Below are positions 37,277 through 46,380 of a DNA stretch of 64,000 nt, piece after piece (the first letter of the stretch is position 1; every line of letters starts with the position of its first letter). The stretch comes from an uncultured Litoreibacter sp. (GTDB taxonomy: Bacteria > Pseudomonadota > Alphaproteobacteria > Rhodobacterales > Rhodobacteraceae), in assembly GCA_947493265.1 (NCBI GenBank), contig CANLQL010000001.1, positions 620,001 through 684,000 of the forward strand, in the 5' to 3' direction. Under the pieces are notes generated by a model that saw only the letters and a list, made by a program, of their open reading frames with translations, made no database searches and was not told where the DNA came from. Made by a program: the position numbers and the translations under genes.

Positions 37277-38964
37277 TCCAATAACCTTCGAGCGATGACT
37301 TGCGCTTGTATCTCGGCAGCCCCTTCGAAGATGTTAAGAATTCGGGCATCGCACAGGATACGAGAGATAGAATACTCTAATGCGAAGCCGTTGCCACCGT
37401 GGATTTGCAGACCGTTGTCAGCTGCGGCCCAAGCGACACGCGCGCCCAGCAACTTCGCCATGCCAGCTTCCAGATCGCAGCGGCGGTCATTGTCCTTTTC
37501 CTCGGCCGAGAAATAGGTGAGCTGTCGGGCGACCATGATCTCAACGGCCATCATCGCCAGTTTGCCGGAGACGCGTGGGAAGTCGATGAGGCTTTTGCCG
37601 AATTGCTTGCGGTCGATGGCGTATTGCATCGACACATCCAGTGCAGATTGCGCGACGCCAATGGCGCGGGCGGCTGTTTGGATGCGCGCGGATTCGAACG
37701 TTTGCATCAGCTGTTTGAAGCCTTGTCCTTCTTGCCCACCCAGAAGGTTTTCACCTTTGACGTGGAAGTTGTCGAAGGCCAGTTCGTATTCTTTCATACC
37801 GCGGTAGCCCAGCACTTCGATCTCGCCGCCGGACATGCCGTCGGTCGGGAAGGGCGCTTCATCGGTGCCGGGGGTTTTTTCCGCCAGAAACATGCTGAGA
37901 CCTTTGTAGTTGGAGGTCTCGGGGTCAGTGCGCGCCAGTAGCGTCATCACTTGCGTGCGCGCGGCGTGGGTGATCCATGTCTTGTTGCCGGTGATCTTGT
38001 AGTCGTCGCCGTCTTTCACAGCGCGGGTCCGCAAACTGCCCAGATCGGAGCCAGTGTTGGGTTCCGTGAACACTGCGGTTGGCAGAGTTTCGGCAGAGGC
38101 CAGTTGCGGCAACCACTTTTGCTTCTGCTCTTCGGTGCCGCCACAGATGATCAGCTCGGCCGCGATTTCGGACCGGGTGCCAAGGGACCCGACACCGATA
38201 TAGCCGCGTGACAGTTCTTCGGACACGACCACCATGGAGGCTTTCGACAGACCAAACCCGCCATATTCCTCGGGGATGGTCAGGCCGAAGACACCCATTT
38301 CCGCCAATTCTTCGATGATCTCCATCGGGATTAGCTCGTCCTTGAGGTGCCATTCATGGGCGTGCGGTTCGACCCGATCCACGGAGAAACGGCGGAACTG
38401 TTCGCGGATCATCTCCAGTTCGTCATCCAGGCCAGACGCGCCGACGGTGATGTTTGCAGATTGCTCCTGCATCAGTTCCACAAGTCGCGTGCGCGCGGCT
38501 TGGGTATTGCCTTGCTGGGACAGGGTCATGATTTCGGGGATCATCATGGCGCGCTGATCGTCTTGTGACAGGCCGATATCTTGCAGGCGCAGAATTTCCC
38601 CCTGGGACATCGGGATGCCGCCATAGATCTGCCAGAGGTATTCGCCGAAGGCGATTTGGTGGATCAGTTGCTCCACCTCACCGAATTTGCCTTCGGCTTG
38701 CAGTTTTTCGGCCCAGCGTTGCATCTGTGTCAGCGATTGCGCGTAGGTTGCGAGCCAGGCAACGCCATGGGCAGCGGTTTGATTTTGTTCAATTAATGCG
38801 CCAGAGATACGGCCATCGGAGGTCACGAGTTCGCGCAAAGCGTCTTTCGCCTTGTCCAACACAGACGCCACAGCAGGGGCTGCCTTTCCAGTCAGTTCCA
38901 ACAGGTTCGCAAGCACGATGCTTTGTGCGGTTTCCAGAGGCATTTCCTGTCCATCATGTGCCAT
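37273..38964 (-). CDS. mcd: (2S)-Methylsuccinyl-CoA dehydrogenase
   Basis: Oxidises (2S)-methylsuccinyl-CoA to mesaconyl-CoA in the ethylmalonyl-CoA pathway, passing electrons to ETF. The 563-residue protein is an acyl-CoA dehydrogenase with an extra N-terminal helical domain of about 150 residues (HGVAWLATYAQSLTQMQRWAEKL), which is characteristic of Mcd and not of ordinary members. FAD/acyl blocks include TAVFTEPNTGSDLGSLRTRA, YKITGNKTWITHA and HGGNGFALEYSISRILCDARI. The ATG at 38964 has AAAGG upstream at proper spacing; an ATG at 38973 is too close to it. Generic acyl-CoA dehydrogenase is the alternative. Confidence 0.87.
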   Translation of the reverse strand: MAHDGQEMPLETAQSIVLANLLELTGKAAPAVASVLDKAKDALRELVTSDGRISGALIEQNQTAAHGVAWLATYAQSLTQMQRWAEKLQAEGKFGEVEQLIHQIAFGEYLWQIYGGIPMSQGEILRLQDIGLSQDDQRAMMIPEIMTLSQQGNTQAARTRLVELMQEQSANITVGASGLDDELEMIREQFRRFSVDRVEPHAHEWHLKDELIPMEIIEELAEMGVFGLTIPEEYGGFGLSKASMVVVSEELSRGYIGVGSLGTRSEIAAELIICGGTEEQKQKWLPQLASAETLPTAVFTEPNTGSDLGSLRTRAVKDGDDYKITGNKTWITHAARTQVMTLLARTDPETSNYKGLSMFLAEKTPGTDEAPFPTDGMSGGEIEVLGYRGMKEYELAFDNFHVKGENLLGGQEGQGFKQLMQTFESARIQTAARAIGVAQSALDVSMQYAIDRKQFGKSLIDFPRVSGKLAMMAVEIMVARQLTYFSAEEKDNDRRCDLEAGMAKLLGARVAWAAADNGLQIHGGNGFALEYSISRILCDARILNIFEGAAEIQAQVIARRLLD

Positions 38965-39053
38965 GAGTCGCATCCTTTATAACAGCTTGGGCCTTGATAA
39001 TCCTTTCGCAAGCGCAGCGCAATTATAATTCAAGTTGATTGCCTTGATTGTAC

Positions 39054-39059
39054 TATAAT
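39054..39059 (+). promoter_or_regulatory. Likely -10 box for the TauE gene
   Basis: A perfect TATAAT lies 54 bases before the chosen start of the TauE gene, in an AT-rich stretch of the mcd-tauE divergent region. No good -35 at 16-18 bases is seen. The same region also has TATAAT on the minus strand at 39022-39027, which could serve mcd. Confidence 0.4.
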
Positions 39060-39112
39060 GTCGCAGCGGAATTCTGTGGTGCGGCAGGGGCGTCCGGGTG
39101 TATCAGGCAAGA

Positions 39113-39877
39113 ATGGAGATGCAGCTGCTTGAAATACCCTTCACCCTTGCGGTTTACGGTGCCTTCGTCGCGGTAATGGCGGGGTTTATCAAAGGCGTTG
39201 TCGGATTTGCGATGCCGATGGTGTTCATCTCGGGGCTGACGCTGGTTTTGCCGCCTGATCTGGCGCTGGCAGGCCTGATCCTTCCCACATTGGTGACAAA
39301 CATCTGGCAAGCACTGCGCCAGGGGCCACGTGCGGCTTGGGCTGCCATCAAAGAGTTCCGGGTCTTTCTGGGCGTGGGCGGGGTCATTCTGGTGTTGGCG
39401 GCACAGCTTGTCACCAGCCTGTCGGACCGGGTCTTCCTGTTGGGTATTGGCATCCCGATCACGATCTTTGCCTTGATCCAGGTCTTTGGCTGGGCCCCGC
39501 GGTTCCGACCGTCAAAGATGGCTGAAACGCTGATCGGTGTTCTGGCAGGGTTCACGGGCGGAATTTCGGGCGTCTGGGGGCCGCCAACAGTGGCCTATCT
39601 GACCGCAATCGACACCCCGAAAGAGGCGCAGATGCGGGTGCAAGGCGTGGTGTACGGAATGGGGGCTGTGCTGCTGGTGGCGGCGCATCTGAAATCGGGA
39701 ATTCTGAACGCGCAAACCGTGCCTTTTTCAGCAGCGTTCATCTTGCCTGCGCTTTTGGGTATTTGGCTGGGCTTCAAGGTGCAGGACCGGGTCGATCAGG
39801 CGACGTTCCGCAAAGCGACGCTTTGGGTGGTTTTGATCGCGGGTCTTAACCTGATCCGGCGCGGTCTGTTCGTCTGA
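39113..39877 (+). CDS. TauE/SafE-family sulfite exporter-like permease
   Basis: An inner-membrane protein of about 254 residues with seven to eight helices. It has the paired TauE/SafE pattern: GFIKGVVGFAMPM near residue 20 and the matching GFTGGISGVWGPP in the second half. Family members export sulfite, sulfoacetate or other organic anions; the substrate here is unknown. The ATG at 39113 is preferred over an upstream GTG at 39098. It converges on pckA across a shared terminator. Confidence 0.82.
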   Translation: MEMQLLEIPFTLAVYGAFVAVMAGFIKGVVGFAMPMVFISGLTLVLPPDLALAGLILPTLVTNIWQALRQGPRAAWAAIKEFRVFLGVGGVILVLAAQLVTSLSDRVFLLGIGIPITIFALIQVFGWAPRFRPSKMAETLIGVLAGFTGGISGVWGPPTVAYLTAIDTPKEAQMRVQGVVYGMGAVLLVAAHLKSGILNAQTVPFSAAFILPALLGIWLGFKVQDRVDQATFRKATLWVVLIAGLNLIRRGLFV

Positions 39878-39892
39878 CCTGGTCAAATAGAA

Positions 39893-39918
39893 ACGCCCCG
39901 CGCTTTCGCGCAGGGCGT
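39893..39918. terminator. Bidirectional terminator between the TauE gene and pckA
   Basis: ACGCCC-C-GCGC and GCGC-A-GGGCGT form a stem with a TTTC loop. It lies 16 bases after the TauE stop and just before the pckA stop on the other strand. T runs are short on both sides, but the position between convergent genes supports termination in both directions. Confidence 0.6.
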
Positions 39919-39940
39919 TGCATGAACTTTTATTCGTCCC

Positions 39941-41539
39941 CTAGCCGATCGCGGCGGCTTTCACATCGGCGTCGATATAGGGGACATATTGCTCAAAATT
40001 CGCGGAGAACATGTCGACCAGCTTTGCAGCCTGCGCGTCATAGGCGGCGGTGTCATCCCACGTGCGACGTGGATCAAGCAGGATTTTCGCGACGCCGTTG
40101 CACTCAGTCGGAACCTCAAAGCCGAAATTCGGATCCTTGCGGAATTCCCCCTTGTTGAGGGAGCCGTCCAGCGCCGCCGTCAGAAGCGCACGTGTCGCCT
40201 TGATCGGCATCCGGGAACCAGTGCCATAAGCGCCGCCTGTCCAGCCGGTGTTCACCAGCCAGCAGCTGGAGCCGTGCTTGGCGATCTTGTCGCGCAGCAG
40301 ATTGCCGTAAACTTCCGGACGGCGCGGCATGAAAGGTGCGCCGAAACAGGTGGAAAATGTCGGTTGTGGTTCGGTGACGCCTTGTTCTGTGCCTGCAACC
40401 TTTGAGGTGAAGCCGGACAGGAAGTGGTACATCGCCTGCGCGGGTGTCAGGCGCGCAATCGGCGGCAGAACGCCGTAGGCATCGCAGGTCAGCATGATGA
40501 TGTTTTTCGGATGACCCGCCATCGCAGTGTCCGAGGCGTTCGAGATATAGTGCAGCGGATAGGCGCAGCGCATGTTTGCGGTCAGGCTGTCATCCTCGAA
40601 ATCCAATTCCAGCGTGTCTTTGTCCCAGACCATGTTTTCGATCACAGTGCCGAATTTCTCGGTCGTGGCGAAAATCTCAGGCTCGGCTTCGGCGCTGAGG
40701 CTGATGGTTTTGGCGTAGCAGCCGCCCTCGAAGTTGAAGGTGCCACGGTCGGACCAGCCATGCTCGTCATCGCCCAGGAGCGTGCGGGCGGGGTCAGCGG
40801 ACAGCGTGGTTTTCCCTGTGCCGGAGAGGCCAAAGAATATCGCGGCGTCTGCTGGGTTGTTTGGTGCGTGGTTTGCCGAACAATGCATCGGCATGATACC
40901 TTTTTCGGGCAGAAGGAAGTTCAGGACCGAGAAAACAGATTTCTTGTTTTCACCCGCATAGCCGGTATTGCCGATCAGGATCAGCTTCTTGTCGAAGTTG
41001 ACGGCGACGACGGTTTCAGACCGGCAGCCGTGTTTCTTTGGATCAGCCTTGAAGGTTGGGCAGTTGATGATGGTGAATTCTGGCGTGAAGGTTTCCAGCT
41101 CACGCGCTTCGGGGCGGCGCAGCATGTGGCGGATAAAAAGACCGTGCCAAGCCAATTCGTTGACCACGCGCACGTCCAGCCGATGGGCCGGATCAGCGCC
41201 ACCAAAAAGGTCCTGGACGAAGTAATCGCCGCCTTTCATATGCTCCAGCATATCGGCATGCAGAACGTCAAAATGTTCCGGCGTCATTGCGGCGTTGTTG
41301 TCCCACCAGATCTTGTCTTCAACAGACGGTGTGCGGACGGTGAATTTGTCTTTCGGAGACCGGCCCGTATGGGAGCCCGTTTCAACGAGCATCGTGCCGC
41401 CTTTTCCGAGATTGCCTTCGCCGCGTTTCAGGCTTTCTTCGATCAGCGCGGGTTCGAGATAGTTGTAGTAGACATTTGCGAGACCCGAGATGCCTTGAGT
41501 TTCCAGGGTTTGAGACGGATTAACGCGTCCTTTGATCAT
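39941..41539 (-). CDS. pckA: Phosphoenolpyruvate carboxykinase (ATP)
   Basis: Converts oxaloacetate and ATP to phosphoenolpyruvate, the entry to gluconeogenesis during growth on organic acids. The 532-residue protein has [14 protein letters not shown] (phosphate loop), HCSANHAP, the DDEHGWSD metal site, and the NTGWTGG block. The ATG at 41539 follows a GGAG site. Upstream on the minus strand lie two leader hairpins and paired operator-like sites. Divergent from chvI, as is common in rhizobia and relatives. Confidence 0.95.
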   Translation of the reverse strand: MIKGRVNPSQTLETQGISGLANVYYNYLEPALIEESLKRGEGNLGKGGTMLVETGSHTGRSPKDKFTVRTPSVEDKIWWDNNAAMTPEHFDVLHADMLEHMKGGDYFVQDLFGGADPAHRLDVRVVNELAWHGLFIRHMLRRPEARELETFTPEFTIINCPTFKADPKKHGCRSETVVAVNFDKKLILIGNTGYAGENKKSVFSVLNFLLPEKGIMPMHCSANHAPNNPADAAIFFGLSGTGKTTLSADPARTLLGDDEHGWSDRGTFNFEGGCYAKTISLSAEAEPEIFATTEKFGTVIENMVWDKDTLELDFEDDSLTANMRCAYPLHYISNASDTAMAGHPKNIIMLTCDAYGVLPPIARLTPAQAMYHFLSGFTSKVAGTEQGVTEPQPTFSTCFGAPFMPRRPEVYGNLLRDKIAKHGSSCWLVNTGWTGGAYGTGSRMPIKATRALLTAALDGSLNKGEFRKDPNFGFEVPTECNGVAKILLDPRRTWDDTAAYDAQAAKLVDMFSANFEQYVPYIDADVKAAAIG

Positions 41540-41592
41540 GTCTTGATCTCCAAATGGCGGGGTGGGAAGCCCGCGGAAAATATATGTTTGGT

Positions 41593-41629
41593 GTCTGAAA
41601 AACAGACGGGGTGCTCCGACGAAGCACCC
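41593..41629 (-). promoter_or_regulatory. Two hairpins in the pckA leader
   Basis: Read on the minus strand, GGGTGCT and AGCACCC (41609-41629 on plus coordinates) form a perfect 7-bp stem with a 7-base loop. Directly downstream, GTCTG and CAGAC (41593-41607) form a 5-bp stem with a TTTTT loop. They lie about 55-90 bases before the pckA start. They resemble a leader or attenuator structure, but no riboswitch class is recognised. Confidence 0.5.
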
Positions 41630-41670
41630 TAGGACAGTATACAACAGCGCAGTGGGCCTGCGAAACTGTC

Positions 41671-41694
41671 GTTAGCGGCAACGTTAGCGTTATC
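41671..41694 (-). promoter_or_regulatory. Tandem CceR-like operator pair upstream of pckA
   Basis: GTTAGCGGCAAC (41671-41682) and GTTAGCGTTATC (41683-41694) directly abut. Each matches the palindromic pattern GTTANCGNTAAC at 11 of 12 positions; that pattern is what I recall for CceR, a LacI-family regulator of central carbon metabolism described in Rhodobacter sphaeroides. They lie about 132-155 bases before the pckA start, between pckA and chvI. Confidence 0.6.
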
Positions 41695-41861
41695 ATGGGG
41701 CTATCTTGGGGCAAGACTGCGGCAAATTAGTCAAACCTTCCGTCTGAAAAGGCAAAATCGAGCCTCTGACGGGGTGATTCGGAACAAAGTCATTGATTCC
41801 AAGCCTGTGACGGAAGAAATTAGATGAAAATAAAAATTGAGAGCAGAAAGTGGGAGCTACA

Positions 41862-42563
41862 ATGTCGAGAATCGCGCTCGTAGATGACGATCGAAATATT
41901 CTGACGTCTGTCCAAATGACCCTTGAGGCTGAGGGTTTTGAGGTCGAAACTTACAATGACGGCCAGTCAGCGCTGGACGCGTTTAACCGTAAATTGCCCG
42001 ATATGGCCGTTCTGGATATCAAGATGCCCCGCATGGACGGGATGGACCTGTTGCAGCGTCTTCGCCAGAAGACTGATATGCCGGTGATCTTCCTGACCTC
42101 GAAAGATGACGAGATCGACGAGGTTCTGGGCCTGCGGATGGGTGCGGATGACTATGTGCGCAAACCCTTTTCTCAGCGCCTTCTGGTAGAACGCATTCGG
42201 GCGCTTCTGCGTCGCAAGGAAGCGATTGAAAGCGATGACCGCGGCGAGCCTGAAGCAAGCCAGGTGATGCAACGCGGGGAGCTGACGATGGACCCTCTGC
42301 GCCACACCGTGGTCTGGAAGGGCAATGACGTGTCTTTGACAGTGACCGAGTTCTTGCTGCTGCAAGCGCTGGCACAACGTCCGGGATTTGTGAAAAGCCG
42401 CGATCAATTGATGGATGTGGCCTATGACGATCAGGTGTATGTCGATGACAGAACCATCGACAGTCACATCAAGCGTTTGCGTAAAAAGATGCGGACCGCG
42501 GATGATGATTTCAACGCGATCGAAACTCTGTATGGCATTGGCTACAGGTACAACGAAGAGTAA
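41862..42563 (+). CDS. chvI: Response regulator ChvI (OmpR family)
   Basis: DNA-binding partner of the ChvG sensor, which in rhizobia controls envelope, acid-stress and carbon genes. The 233-residue protein has a receiver domain with the phosphorylated Asp52 in [12 protein letters not shown] and a C-terminal winged helix with [22 protein letters not shown] before the ATG at 41862 fixes the start. It lies directly before chvG and divergent from pckA, the conserved alphaproteobacterial order. Confidence 0.93.
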   Translation: MSRIALVDDDRNILTSVQMTLEAEGFEVETYNDGQSALDAFNRKLPDMAVLDIKMPRMDGMDLLQRLRQKTDMPVIFLTSKDDEIDEVLGLRMGADDYVRKPFSQRLLVERIRALLRRKEAIESDDRGEPEASQVMQRGELTMDPLRHTVVWKGNDVSLTVTEFLLLQALAQRPGFVKSRDQLMDVAYDDQVYVDDRTIDSHIKRLRKKMRTADDDFNAIETLYGIGYRYNEE

Positions 42564-42565
42564 TT

Positions 42566-44359
42566 ATGGCGACTTCGTCGAAACTTAAGCCTGCGCGCGG
42601 ACGATCCGGGCGCACTGCTGACCTTGTCATGGGCGACGACTGGACGGACCTCGAAGAGGCCGTCGAGACGGAGCTTCAGACAAAGCGTGCGCAACGCAAT
42701 CTGATTTCCCTCAACCGATCGCCCCTGGCGCGCAAGATCATCACGTTCAATCTGCTGGCGCTGATTGTCTTGGTGTCGGGCGTTTTGTTCGTGAACCCGT
42801 TTCGCGACAGTCTTGTTGCGCAGCGCGAAGCGGGGCTTGTGTCGGAAGTTGAACTGATTGCCGATGTGTTCGAGGCACGGCTCAGCCCGTCGGCGGCGGT
42901 TGCCCCGCCTGCAGAAGACGCAGCCGCGACGGACGCGCAAGCCACCGCTGAGCCTGAAACTGCCCCGCAAGCGCAGTCGCCCTTCTGGAACGCCGAAGAA
43001 ACGCTGGCCGGATTGGATATAGCGCCCGGCACCGATGTTTATGTGTTCGATCTGGATGGTGCGTTGATCGCGACCACCCAAGGTCAGGACCGGACCCCGC
43101 TGGAAGAAGTTGAAAACCTGCAGCCAGAGGGAAGTAGTACGATCATCACCGATTTCCTGAACTCTGTCTGGAATACAATCTCGATCCTGTTCGGCTCCAC
43201 CGATGGGGAGGTGACCAGTCTGACGGGCGAGGACGAAACCCGGCTTCTGCTGAAGGCCGCGCTTGCAGGCGAAACGGCTGTTCGAAATGGCCGGCAGGAA
43301 ACCGGCGAAAGCCTGTTTTCCGTCGCAACGCCCGTGGTTGAGGATGGCGTGATCCTGGGTGTGATCGGTCTGACGACGATTGCCGGAGAGGTCGACACGC
43401 TTGTCCGGATCGAGCGTGAACAGGTTTTGCAGATGTTCGTGATCGCCATTCTGGTGTCCATCGGCCTGTCGCTTGTTCTGGCCAGCACCATTGCGAACCC
43501 GCTGTCTGATCTGGCGGCTGCGGCTGAGATTGGCCGCGACAAGCATGCCCGAAAGATGACACCGAGCCGGGTGAAAATCCCCGATTTGACCGCGCGCCCA
43601 GATGAGATCGGACGCCTGTCGGGGGCGATGCGCGGCATGGTGACCGCCCTTTATGAACGGATCGATGCGAACGAACAGTTTGCCGCTGATGTCGCTCATG
43701 AGATCAAGAACCCGCTGGCATCGCTCAGGTCAGCGGTGGGCACGATGCGGCTTGCCAAGACTGACGAGCAGCGTACGCGTCTATTGGATGTGATCGAACA
43801 TGATGTGCGGCGTCTGGACCGGTTGGTCAGCGATATCTCCAATGCCTCACGGCTCGATTCCGAGTTGGTGAAGGAAGAGGAAGAGCAGTTCGATCTGATG
43901 AAGATGATCAACAACCTGACCGAATATCTGGGACAGGAAGCGTCCGAGCGGGGGGTGGAGTTCATCAAGGACATCCCGGAAGACCCGATCGTGATCAGCG
44001 GTCTGGAAGCGCGTTTGGCACAGGTCTTTGTGAACCTGATCACCAATGCGACGTCGTTTTGCGAAGACGGTGACGCGGTGCGGATCTGGGCACGGCGCCG
44101 GGACAACCGGGTTCTGGTTGTTGTTGAAGATACAGGACCGGGCATCCCTGAGGAGGCTTTGACGAAAGTCTTCAAGCGCTTTTATTCGGAGCGGCCTGAA
44201 GTGCAGTTCGGCAACCACTCCGGTCTTGGTTTGGCGATTTCAAAGCAAATCATCGAGGCCCATGGCGGCGTGATCTGGGCCGAAAATATCAGGCCCACAG
44301 ATGCCGATATCACCTCCGAACCGCTGGGTGCGCGATTTGTCGTTGGTCTGCCGACCTAG
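42566..44359 (+). CDS. chvG: Sensor histidine kinase ChvG
   Basis: A 597-residue membrane kinase, partner of ChvI. Helices lie at about 52-75 and 290-312, with a 215-residue periplasmic domain that contains an Ala/Pro/Glu-rich segment (about 105-135). A HAMP region follows, then the phosphorylated His378 in DVAHEIKNPL and the ATP-binding domain with NLITNATSF, DTGPGIPEE and HSGLGLAISKQI. It starts 2 bases after chvI. hprK follows after 12-18 bases. Confidence 0.93.
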   Translation: MATSSKLKPARGRSGRTADLVMGDDWTDLEEAVETELQTKRAQRNLISLNRSPLARKIITFNLLALIVLVSGVLFVNPFRDSLVAQREAGLVSEVELIADVFEARLSPSAAVAPPAEDAAATDAQATAEPETAPQAQSPFWNAEETLAGLDIAPGTDVYVFDLDGALIATTQGQDRTPLEEVENLQPEGSSTIITDFLNSVWNTISILFGSTDGEVTSLTGEDETRLLLKAALAGETAVRNGRQETGESLFSVATPVVEDGVILGVIGLTTIAGEVDTLVRIEREQVLQMFVIAILVSIGLSLVLASTIANPLSDLAAAAEIGRDKHARKMTPSRVKIPDLTARPDEIGRLSGAMRGMVTALYERIDANEQFAADVAHEIKNPLASLRSAVGTMRLAKTDEQRTRLLDVIEHDVRRLDRLVSDISNASRLDSELVKEEEEQFDLMKMINNLTEYLGQEASERGVEFIKDIPEDPIVISGLEARLAQVFVNLITNATSFCEDGDAVRIWARRRDNRVLVVVEDTGPGIPEEALTKVFKRFYSERPEVQFGNHSGLGLAISKQIIEAHGGVIWAENIRPTDADITSEPLGARFVVGLPT

Positions 44360-44377
44360 CCTGATCCGGGGGTGCTG

Positions 44378-44797
44378 ATGACATCAGAAATCCTCCATGC
44401 AACCGCGGTTTCTTTTGAAGACAAGGGCGTGTTGATCCTTGGGGCCTCGGGTTCCGGGAAATCCGCGTTGGCGTTGGAGCTGATGGCGCTGGGCTTTGGT
44501 CTGATCGCCGACGACCGCACGGAAGTGACGCGCAAGGCGGATGATCTTTGGCTGGGCTGTCCCGCCAGCCTGCCGCCCTTGATAGAGGCGCGGGGCGTGG
44601 GGCTGCTGAATGCCCGGCTTGTTCCACCTGCAAAGCTGGCGTTGGTCGTCGATCTTGACCAGCTTGAAAGCGACCGCCTGCCCCTGCGGCGCGAAATATC
44701 CCTGCTGGGCATTTCTGCCGCGTTACAAAATCGTGTAGACGGGCGCCATTTTCCTTTCGCAATTCTTCACTATCTTAAGGCAGGAAGATCCGCATAG
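44378..44797 (+). CDS. hprK: HPr kinase/phosphorylase, short alphaproteobacterial form
   Basis: Phosphorylates or dephosphorylates the serine of HPr. At 139 residues it holds only the catalytic domain, about half the length of the Gram-positive enzyme, as is typical in alphaproteobacteria. The Walker A is GASGSGKSALALEL near residue 25, followed by LIADDRTEV. The ATG at 44378 is chosen; a GTG lies two codons earlier. The substrate HPr gene is 1.3 kb downstream in the same run and retains Ser46. Confidence 0.9.
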   Translation: MTSEILHATAVSFEDKGVLILGASGSGKSALALELMALGFGLIADDRTEVTRKADDLWLGCPASLPPLIEARGVGLLNARLVPPAKLALVVDLDQLESDRLPLRREISLLGISAALQNRVDGRHFPFAILHYLKAGRSA

Positions 44798-44806
44798 GGG
44801 AACGTC

Positions 44807-45715
44807 ATGTCACAAGGGCCGTCACAGTCTCGGCCACGCGTTGTCGTGGTGACCGGTCCGTCAGGGGCCGGACGCTCGACTGCGATCCACGCGCTGGAGG
44901 ATCTGGGGTTTGAGGCGATTGACAACCTTCCCCTGTCCTTGATCCCGCGCCTGTTTTCTGGCCCGCCACTGGACCGGCCTCTGGCTTTGGGGGTTGATCC
45001 GCGCAACCGTGATTTCACCACCAACACCGTGATCGAGATGATCGATAAGGTCAGCGCCAACGCTGATCTGGATTCAGCGGTGCTTTATCTGGATGCCCGC
45101 GATGATGTGTTGATCCGGCGTTTCTCGGAAACGCGCCGCCGTCATCCTTTGGCCCCCGACGATGCGCCACAAGATGGAATCGCGCGCGAGTTTGAGTTGT
45201 TGGCCCCGGTGAAGGCGCGGGCAGAGTTTCTGATCGATACCTCTGACCTCAGCCCGCACGACCTGCGCGCCGAGATTGAACGCTGGTTTGGATCAAGTGA
45301 TGAACCGACGTTGGCGGTATCGGTGCAATCGTTTTCCTATAAACGGGGCCTTCCGCGCGGTCTGGACATGGTTTTTGATTGCCGGTTTCTGAAAAACCCG
45401 CATTGGATCAAGGAGTTGCGCCCGCTGGATGGCCGGGACGTGGCAGTGTCCACCTATATCGCCGAGGACGAAAACTTCGCGCCGTTCATGGAAAAGGTTT
45501 CCGACCTGACCGGGTTCTTGCTGCCTGCGTTCAAGGCGGAAGGCAAAAGCCATCTGAGCATCGGATTTGGCTGTACCGGAGGGCAACACCGTTCCGTTGC
45601 CGTGACGGAAATCTTGGCCGAAGACCTTGCAAATAAAGGGTGGCAGGTGTCTATAAGACACCGGGAACTAGAGCGGCGGGCGCGTGGCGTCGGTATTGAT
45701 AAGCAGGGTGCTTAA
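44807..45715 (+). CDS. rapZ: RNase adapter protein RapZ
   Basis: A nucleotide-binding protein of 302 residues; in E. coli the homologue links cell-envelope sugar sensing to RNase E through small RNAs. The N-terminal kinase-like domain has the loop GPSGAGRST, with Arg23 where Walker A normally has lysine, then [16 protein letters not shown]. The C-terminal domain carries [21 protein letters not shown] and [10 protein letters not shown]. It lies between hprK and the PTS genes. The E. coli RNA targets are not expected in this lineage, so the role is uncertain. Confidence 0.9.
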   Translation: MSQGPSQSRPRVVVVTGPSGAGRSTAIHALEDLGFEAIDNLPLSLIPRLFSGPPLDRPLALGVDPRNRDFTTNTVIEMIDKVSANADLDSAVLYLDARDDVLIRRFSETRRRHPLAPDDAPQDGIAREFELLAPVKARAEFLIDTSDLSPHDLRAEIERWFGSSDEPTLAVSVQSFSYKRGLPRGLDMVFDCRFLKNPHWIKELRPLDGRDVAVSTYIAEDENFAPFMEKVSDLTGFLLPAFKAEGKSHLSIGFGCTGGQHRSVAVTEILAEDLANKGWQVSIRHRELERRARGVGIDKQGA

Positions 45716-45718
45716 CGC

Positions 45719-46117
45719 GTGATTGGGATTGTTATCGTAGCGCATGGCGGGCTGGCGAAAGAGTATCTTTCGGCGGTCGAACATGTCGTGGGCAAGCAGG
45801 CCGGTATTCGCGCGATCACAATCGAAGAAAATCATGACCGCGGGGCCAAACAGACAGAGATTTGCGCCGCGGCAGATGATGTCGATACCGGAAGCGGTGT
45901 CGTGGTTGTTACGGACATGTTTGGCGGGTCTCCGTCCAATCTGTCGCTCAAGGCGTGCCGCAAGGTGGAGCGTCGAATTTTGAGCGGGGCAAACTTGCCG
46001 ATGCTGATCAAGCTTGCCAAATCTCGCGATCTTGAGGTCGGCGAGGCGGTCGAAAGTGCTGTGAAAGCCGGCAAGAAGTACATCCACAGTTTCAACGGTT
46101 TGTCCGACGATGGCTGA
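45719..46117 (+). CDS. PTS EIIA-Man-like component
   Basis: A 132-residue protein of the mannose-family EIIA domain. It starts MIGIVIVAHGGLA, with the phosphorylated histidine as His9, and has the TDMFGGSPSN block near residue 65. No sugar permease (EIIB, EIIC or EIID) lies near, so a regulatory rather than transport PTS is implied. GTG start at 45719. It overlaps HPr by 8 bases. Confidence 0.9.
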   Translation: MIGIVIVAHGGLAKEYLSAVEHVVGKQAGIRAITIEENHDRGAKQTEICAAADDVDTGSGVVVVTDMFGGSPSNLSLKACRKVERRILSGANLPMLIKLAKSRDLEVGEAVESAVKAGKKYIHSFNGLSDDG

Positions 46118-46379
46118 ACGGGTTCTCCAGATCGTCAACGAAAAGGGTCTGCACGCCCGCGCCTCGGCCAAGTTTGTAGAGGTTGTCGAAAAGTTTGACG
46201 CCTCGGCGATTGTGTCCAAGGATGGGCTGGACGCTTCGGGGGACAGTATCATGGGGTTGTTGATGCTTGCGGCATCGCGCGGGACGGAGATTAGCATCGT
46301 GACCAAAGGCAGTGCGGCAGATGATCTGGCCGACGCCCTGCAAGAGCTTGTCGCCGCCCGATTTGGGGAAGACTTCTAA
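46110..46379 (+). CDS. ptsH: Phosphocarrier protein HPr
   Basis: The 89-residue phosphocarrier has the PEP-dependent site His15 in GLHARAS and the regulatory Ser46 in SIMGLLML, so both the enzyme I and the HPr kinase sites are kept. It sits after the EIIA-Man-like gene (8-base overlap) and one base before the acyltransferase gene. Enzyme I is not in the window. Confidence 0.94.
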   Translation: MAERVLQIVNEKGLHARASAKFVEVVEKFDASAIVSKDGLDASGDSIMGLLMLAASRGTEISIVTKGSAADDLADALQELVAARFGEDF

Positions 46380-46380
46380 G

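Noticed and set aside
40424-41632. A 402-codon open frame on the plus strand opposite pckA
   Set aside because: It is fully antisense to a certain gene, has no recognisable domain or ribosome site, and arises from the codon bias of the GC-rich gene.
42542-43699. A 385-codon minus-strand frame opposite chvG
   Set aside because: Antisense shadow of a clearly recognised histidine kinase.
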